From Deltaproteobacteria bacterium (GTDB lineage: Bacteria; Desulfobacterota; Desulfovibrionia; Desulfovibrionales; Desulfovibrionaceae): 55,249 bases of DNA. The stretch is from contig SAAX01000009.1 of the NCBI GenBank assembly GCA_009929215.1, positions 1-55,249 on the forward strand. Reading direction: 5' to 3'. This document shows positions 51,111 to 55,249 of this stretch, in pieces (position 1 is the stretch's first letter; each line of letters opens with the position of its first letter). The notes under the pieces are model-generated. The model made no database searches. It had not been told where the DNA came from and saw nothing but the letters and a program-made list of their open reading frames with translations. The translations under genes were made by a program, and so were the position numbers.

Positions 51111-52766
51111 ATGCGCGCCATTGATACCCTGCGCACGGCCCTCAAGGGCATTATTGAAGAAGAAGGCCTTGCCTGGCCCGTCAAAACCGTCATTGAGCCG
51201 CCCCGCGACCCCAAGCACGGCGATCTTTCTGTGAACTCGGCCATGCTGCTTGCCAAGGAGGCCAAGGCCAACCCTCGCGAGCTGGCACAAAAGTTTGCCC
51301 AGAAGCTGGTTGAGCGTTGCCCCGATGTGGCCCATGCCGAGGCCGCTGGCCCCGGTTTTTGCAACGTGACCTTCACGCAGGATTTTTGGCGCAACACTGT
51401 GCTGGACATTGAATCTGCCGCTACCAGCTACGGCAAGAGCACGGGCGGCGCTGGCAAAAAGGTGCTGGTGGAATACGTTTCTGCCAACCCCACCGGCCCC
51501 CTGCATGTGGGCCACGGGCGCGGCGCTGCCGTGGGCGACAGCCTTGCCCGTCTGCTGCGCGTGGCTGGCTACGATGTAAACACCGAATACTACATCAACG
51601 ATGCCGGACGCCAGATGCGCCTGCTGGGCCTTTCTGTATGGCTACGCGCCAAGGAACTGGCTGGCATGCCCGTTACCTGGCCCGAAGATTACTATAAGGG
51701 CGACTACATCATCGACATCGCCCGCGAAATGCTTAATGCCAACCCCGCCCTTGTGCAGATGCCCGACGCCGAAGGTCAGGACGTGTGCTACGACAAGGCC
51801 ATGAACGACATCCTCAACGGCATCAAGGACGACCTCAACGAATTTCGCGTAGAGCACCAGCGCTGGTTTTCTGAAAAAACCCTGGTGGAAGGCGGGGCCG
51901 TGGCCTCTGCTTTCAAGGCGCTTGATGACGCTGGCCATACCTATGAAAAAGACAATGCCTACTGGTTTGCCACCGAAAATCTGGGCGACGACAAAAACCG
52001 CGTGCTACGCAAGTCGGACGGCAGCCTGACCTACTTTGCCTCTGACATCGCCTACCACCACGACAAATTCCAGCGTGGCTACGACTGGCTCATCGATATC
52101 TGGGGTGCAGACCACCACGGTTATATTCCGCGCATGCGTGCGGCCATTACGGCCATGGGCAAAACGCAGGACAGTTTTGACGTGGTGCTCATCCAGCTGG
52201 TCAATCTGCTGCGCGAGGGTCAGCCTGTGAGCATGTCCACCCGTGCGGGCACGTTTGAAACCCTGGCCGATGTTATCAAGGAAGTGGGCGTGGATGCGGC
52301 GCGTTTCATGTTTCTTTCGCGCAAGAGCGACAGCCCGCTGGACTTTGACCTTGAGCTTGCCAAGCAGCGCAGCCTCGACAACCCCGTGTACTATGTGCAG
52401 TACGCCCACGCGCGCATCTGCGCCGTGCTGCGCAGGGCCGAGGAACGCGGCTTTGTGCTGCCCGCCAAGGCCGATACCAATCTGCTGCACGGGCTCGACA
52501 CGCCCGAAGACATGGCACTGCTGCGCAAGGCCGCCACGTTTGAAGACATGCTGGCCTCTGCCGCCAAATCGCTTGGCGTGCACCATGTAAGCACCTATCT
52601 TACCGAATTGGCCGGGCAGCTGCACAGCTACTATGCCAAGCATCAGGTGCTGCTGGCCGACGACGCGCCCCGCACCTTGGCCCGACTGGCCCTGTTGCGC
52701 TCCATCGGTCAGGTGCTGCGCAACGGTCTGGATGTGCTTGGCGTCAGCGCCCCCGAAAGCATGTAG
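51111..52766 (+). CDS. argS: Arginyl-tRNA synthetase
   Basis: This 551-residue class I synthetase charges tRNA-Arg. The HIGH motif is HVGH in SANPTGPLHVGHGRGAAVGD (about residues 125-144), as is usual for ArgS. The N-terminal Add1 domain precedes it, and the C-terminal DALR anticodon domain is seen in VHHVSTYLTELAGQLHSYYAKHQVL. There is no strict KMSKS, as in many ArgS. A 235-bp gap separates it from fabD. The SPOR gene follows after about 205 bp. Confidence 0.96.
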   Translation: MRAIDTLRTALKGIIEEEGLAWPVKTVIEPPRDPKHGDLSVNSAMLLAKEAKANPRELAQKFAQKLVERCPDVAHAEAAGPGFCNVTFTQDFWRNTVLDIESAATSYGKSTGGAGKKVLVEYVSANPTGPLHVGHGRGAAVGDSLARLLRVAGYDVNTEYYINDAGRQMRLLGLSVWLRAKELAGMPVTWPEDYYKGDYIIDIAREMLNANPALVQMPDAEGQDVCYDKAMNDILNGIKDDLNEFRVEHQRWFSEKTLVEGGAVASAFKALDDAGHTYEKDNAYWFATENLGDDKNRVLRKSDGSLTYFASDIAYHHDKFQRGYDWLIDIWGADHHGYIPRMRAAITAMGKTQDSFDVVLIQLVNLLREGQPVSMSTRAGTFETLADVIKEVGVDAARFMFLSRKSDSPLDFDLELAKQRSLDNPVYYVQYAHARICAVLRRAEERGFVLPAKADTNLLHGLDTPEDMALLRKAATFEDMLASAAKSLGVHHVSTYLTELAGQLHSYYAKHQVLLADDAPRTLARLALLRSIGQVLRNGLDVLGVSAPESM

Positions 52767-52791
52767 GCAGCACGCTGCCCGCAACGTAGTT

Positions 52792-52811
52792 CAGCGGGGC
52801 ACGCCCCGCTG
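52792..52811 (+). terminator. Hairpin after argS
   Basis: CAGCGGGGC and GCCCCGCTG pair perfectly around 2 nt. A smaller stem (GGCAG/CTGCC, 52767-52778) lies just before it. There is no T-run, so termination is uncertain. Confidence 0.4.
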
Positions 52812-52863
52812 CCAGTATAAACGTCGAACACTCGGCGTGCAGCCATAAAGGCTTTTACCTGCT

Positions 52864-52926
52864 GCAAGGCGCATTTTGGCAAGGCCCGGCGCGGTTACCC
52901 CGCCACCTTTACAGAATGCGCCTTGC
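52864..52926. repeat. Inverted repeat upstream of the SPOR gene
   Basis: Arms GCAAGGCGCATT (52864-52875) and AATGCGCCTTGC (52915-52926) pair perfectly over 12 bp. A second stem of GGCG and CGCC type lies inside. It could be an RNA leader structure, as the next gene starts at 52972. Confidence 0.4.
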
Positions 52927-52971
52927 GCGGGCAGAATAGAATGGCCTTTGGCCCACGACGGAGGATAATGA

Positions 52972-53814
52972 ATGGCCGCCCCCTTACGCAAACCCCGCAA
53001 ATCAGTCGCTACACCGCCCACGGACGAGAAGCGCCGTTTTGTAATTCGCCTTTCGGGGCCAATGGCAGCCCTGCTGGGAACAATATTGGCGGTGGCCGTG
53101 GGTTGGTCGTTTTTCATGGGCTTTATGGTCGGGCGCGGGCAGAATCCTGAAACCCGCGTGGAACAGATGACCAGCATGATTTCCAGCGATGAGCCCGCTG
53201 CCAAGGGCAAGGCTGCACAGCAGGATGCGCCCACCCCCGATGCGGCGGCCACGGCAGAGGCCGATGGACAAAATGCCGCCCCGGTTGCCGAAGCTGCCGC
53301 AGGTGCAGCGCCGCAACAGACCGCAGCGGGCAAACCCGCCGATGCCAAGGGCCAAAAGGCCGCAGGACAAGCCGGGCAAGCGCAACAGCAGCAGGCTCCG
53401 GCCTATCCTTTTTCGCAGCCTTCACCCAACAGTATGGCGGCGTGGGGCATCAAACCGGGAGCCAATGCGCAGGGCGCACAGACCCAGGCCGGAACCCCAA
53501 ACGGCACGCCCAATGGCACGCAGGCTGCCAAGCCAGCCCCGGTCAAAACCGGCCCGCAGTTTGACTATGTGTATCAGGTGGCTGCCTTCAAATCAGACGA
53601 AGACGCAGACAAACTCCGCACCCGCCTTGAAGGCAAGGGCCTGCGCACACGCACGCAAAAAAGCGGCAAACTCGTGCTGGTGATGGTGACCCTGCGCGGT
53701 ACGGAAGACGATGCCTTCAACCTGCGTGAAGACCTGCGCCACATGAAGCTTGGCGTGCCCATCATGGTTTCGCAAAAGCCGGTTTCCAATAAACCGCAAA
53801 AAGCCCGGCGCTGA
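52972..53814 (+). CDS. SPOR-domain inner-membrane protein
   Basis: This 280-residue protein has a basic cytoplasmic N-terminus, one membrane segment (about residues 31-53), a long Ala/Gln/Pro-rich linker (about 60-200) and a C-terminal SPOR domain (about 202-270; FDYVYQVAAFKSDEDADKLRTRLEGKG). SPOR domains bind denuded peptidoglycan at division sites, so a cell-division role is likely. The start has a strong GGAGGATAATGA site. It lies 8 bp before mlaE. Confidence 0.88.
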   Translation: MAAPLRKPRKSVATPPTDEKRRFVIRLSGPMAALLGTILAVAVGWSFFMGFMVGRGQNPETRVEQMTSMISSDEPAAKGKAAQQDAPTPDAAATAEADGQNAAPVAEAAAGAAPQQTAAGKPADAKGQKAAGQAGQAQQQQAPAYPFSQPSPNSMAAWGIKPGANAQGAQTQAGTPNGTPNGTQAAKPAPVKTGPQFDYVYQVAAFKSDEDADKLRTRLEGKGLRTRTQKSGKLVLVMVTLRGTEDDAFNLREDLRHMKLGVPIMVSQKPVSNKPQKARR

Positions 53815-53822
53815 GGCACCAC

Positions 53823-54626
53823 ATGACCGCAACAGAATCTTTTGGCAATTTTTTGCGCAAGATAGGCGGCCCCTGCCTGCGCGGCATTGATGCTTTGGGC
53901 AACACGGCCCTGTTCATGTTTTCGGGTTTGGGCCAGATATTTGCCAGCCCCAAAATTTTTCGGCGTACAGTGCAGCAACTCTACGTTATCGGCTCCAAGT
54001 CGCTGTTTCTCATTATGCTGATCGGCGTATTTTGCGGCATGGTGCTGGGCCTTCAGGGCTATTACACCCTGGTGAAGTTCGGTTCTGTGGGCATGCTGGG
54101 CTCGGCGGTTTCGCTGACCCTGATCCGCGAGCTTGGGCCGGTGCTTACGGCCATCATGCTTACGGGCCGCGCAGGATCTTCCATGACGGCAGAGATCGGC
54201 GTCATGCGCATCACCGACCAGATCGACGCGCTGGACGTTATGGACATCAATTCCATGGGCTATCTGGTGAGCCCGCGCCTGCTTGCCTCGCTCATTGCCT
54301 TTCCGCTGCTGACGGCGGTATTTGACGTCATCGGCATTATCGGCGGCTACCTCACGGGCGTGCTCATGCTGGGCATCAACGAGGGCGCGTATTTTTACCG
54401 CATCACCAGCTCCGTAACCGCCACCGACGTGAACGGCGGCTTTATCAAGGCCATTCTATTTGGTCTGCTGGTCACCACCATCTGCTGCCGCCAGGGTTAC
54501 TATACCAACAAGCGGCGCGACAGCGTGGGGCCCGAAGCCGTGGGCAACGCCACCACCTCTGCCGTGGTTATCTCGTGCGTGCTGATTTTGGCGGCAGACT
54601 ACATTGTTACCTCGTTTCTGCTCTAG
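53823..54626 (+). CDS. mlaE: MlaE-family ABC transporter permease
   Basis: MlaE is the membrane permease of the MlaFEDB phospholipid transporter that keeps outer-membrane lipid asymmetry. This 267-residue protein has five to six membrane segments and the family stretch LTLIRELGPVLTAIMLTGRAGSSMTAEIGVMRITDQIDAL. The usual ATPase (mlaF) and MCE-domain (mlaD) genes do not adjoin: ruvC follows after 6 bp. They may be elsewhere in the genome. It lies 8 bp after the SPOR gene. Confidence 0.92.
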   Translation: MTATESFGNFLRKIGGPCLRGIDALGNTALFMFSGLGQIFASPKIFRRTVQQLYVIGSKSLFLIMLIGVFCGMVLGLQGYYTLVKFGSVGMLGSAVSLTLIRELGPVLTAIMLTGRAGSSMTAEIGVMRITDQIDALDVMDINSMGYLVSPRLLASLIAFPLLTAVFDVIGIIGGYLTGVLMLGINEGAYFYRITSSVTATDVNGGFIKAILFGLLVTTICCRQGYYTNKRRDSVGPEAVGNATTSAVVISCVLILAADYIVTSFLL

Positions 54627-54632
54627 CGCCGC

Positions 54633-55136
54633 ATGCAGGCAGTAACCGTCATCGGCATAGACCCCGGCTCGCAGCGCACAGGCTGGGGCGTGGTGCGCGA
54701 AGTTTCGGGCGTGCTGCAACTGGTGGATTGCGGCGTGGTACGCACGGCTTCGGCGGGCAAGGAATTTTCAGACCGTCTGGCCCGCATCTACCATGAACTT
54801 TCGGGGGTGCTGGCTCGCCTCAAGCCAGAAGAAGCCGCCATCGAGCAGGTCTTTACGGCCAAAAACGCGGCTTCAGCCCTCAAGCTGGGGCAGGCGCGGG
54901 GTGTGGCCGTGGCCGCCTGCGCGGCGCACGGCCTTTCCATCAGCGATTATGAACCCACATTGGTCAAAAAGTCCCTTGTGGGAACAGGCCGGGCAGAAAA
55001 AGAACAGGTGGCCTTTATGGTACAACGCCTGCTCAACGTCAAAAACGCCAACTGGGCGCTGGATACCTCGGACGCGCTGGCCGTGGCTGTGTGCCATCTG
55101 ACCGTGCGCCGCTTTGCAGCTCTGGCGGGCAAGTAG
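54633..55136 (+). CDS. ruvC: Holliday junction resolvase RuvC
   Basis: RuvC cuts Holliday junctions after branch migration by RuvAB. The 167-residue protein has the RNase-H-fold acidic residues: D in VIGIDPGSQRTGWG (near residue 10), E in EEAAIEQVF (near 70), and D in DTSDALAVAVCHL (near 145). Length matches the family. It is the last gene in the window; ruvA and ruvB may follow outside it. Confidence 0.95.
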   Translation: MQAVTVIGIDPGSQRTGWGVVREVSGVLQLVDCGVVRTASAGKEFSDRLARIYHELSGVLARLKPEEAAIEQVFTAKNAASALKLGQARGVAVAACAAHGLSISDYEPTLVKKSLVGTGRAEKEQVAFMVQRLLNVKNANWALDTSDALAVAVCHLTVRRFAALAGK

Positions 55137-55249
55137 GCCCGCTGACTCGTCTTCCGCTTCACTGCCGCCCCAGCCGGCGCAATCCCTGCCGATGTCATCC
55201 CATTGCTCCCGCCCCCGGCTGCGCTGTCTTTGCCCCTACACTGCGGGGT

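Noticed and set aside
1-55249. CRISPR arrays, insertion sequences, prophage genes, tRNA or rRNA genes
   Set aside because: No regularly spaced repeats, transposase or phage-like proteins, or tRNA-type T-loop sequences with matching stems were noticed on either strand.

Overview
The window is a GC-rich chromosomal segment from a sulfate-reducing Desulfovibrio-type bacterium, close to Desulfovibrio desulfuricans. The strongest evidence is a nine-heme cytochrome c operon (nhcABCD), a periplasmic selenocysteine formate dehydrogenase cluster with its own tetraheme cytochrome (fdhABC3 type), and a bacterial PglB-type oligosaccharyltransferase. No phage, insertion sequence, CRISPR array, rRNA or tRNA gene was seen. 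Most of the window is core chromosome.

Layout. 1-4615: an RNA-binding (RRM) protein gene, then a minus-strand operon running LOG-family protein, tadA, a spermidine-synthase-like membrane fusion and two small unknown proteins. 4863-9253 (plus): a beta-CASP metallo-hydrolase, rsmD, coaD, miaA and a B3/B4-domain protein. 9550-13052 (plus): nhcABCD, a transmembrane redox complex linking periplasmic electrons to the membrane; the 49-residue NhcD lies at 12903-13052. 13053-13488: a gene-poor, AT-rich spacer with four terminator-like hairpins and a candidate small RNA. 13489-21026 (plus): an Rnk-like protein, a FemAB/GNAT-like transferase, hypC, ileS, lspA, a PLDc_N membrane protein, a CpoB/YbgF lipoprotein and cheZ.

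21534-31791 (minus) is a formate/molybdopterin region. fdhA, with an in-frame UGA at codon 189 read as selenocysteine, is followed by fdhB, fdhE and a tetraheme cytochrome. Upstream of fdhA are mobA and an FmdE-MoeA fusion, which fit supply of the bis-MGD cofactor. Between them lies a more AT-rich pair: a TetR regulator with a perfect 23-bp palindromic operator and a nucleotidyltransferase.

31858-40300: a transglutaminase-like protein with a near-consensus promoter that suggests a leaderless mRNA, cvpA, mazG, and an uncharacterised pair (large lipoprotein plus ArnT-like membrane protein). On the minus strand follow a secreted unknown and glpX. 40450-46019 (mostly minus): nadE, a UbiD-family decarboxylase, a Nudix hydrolase, a plus-strand MarR regulator and tsaC. 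46018-55136: rlmH, whose start codon shares a CATG with that of tsaC; pglB, rsmG, fabD, argS, a SPOR-domain protein, an MlaE permease and ruvC.

Role names rest on motifs and remembered families, not on searches. The less usual points are the orphan structured RNAs, the possible leaderless genes, the divergent lipoprotein/ArnT-like pair and the regulated islet inside the molybdenum-enzyme region.
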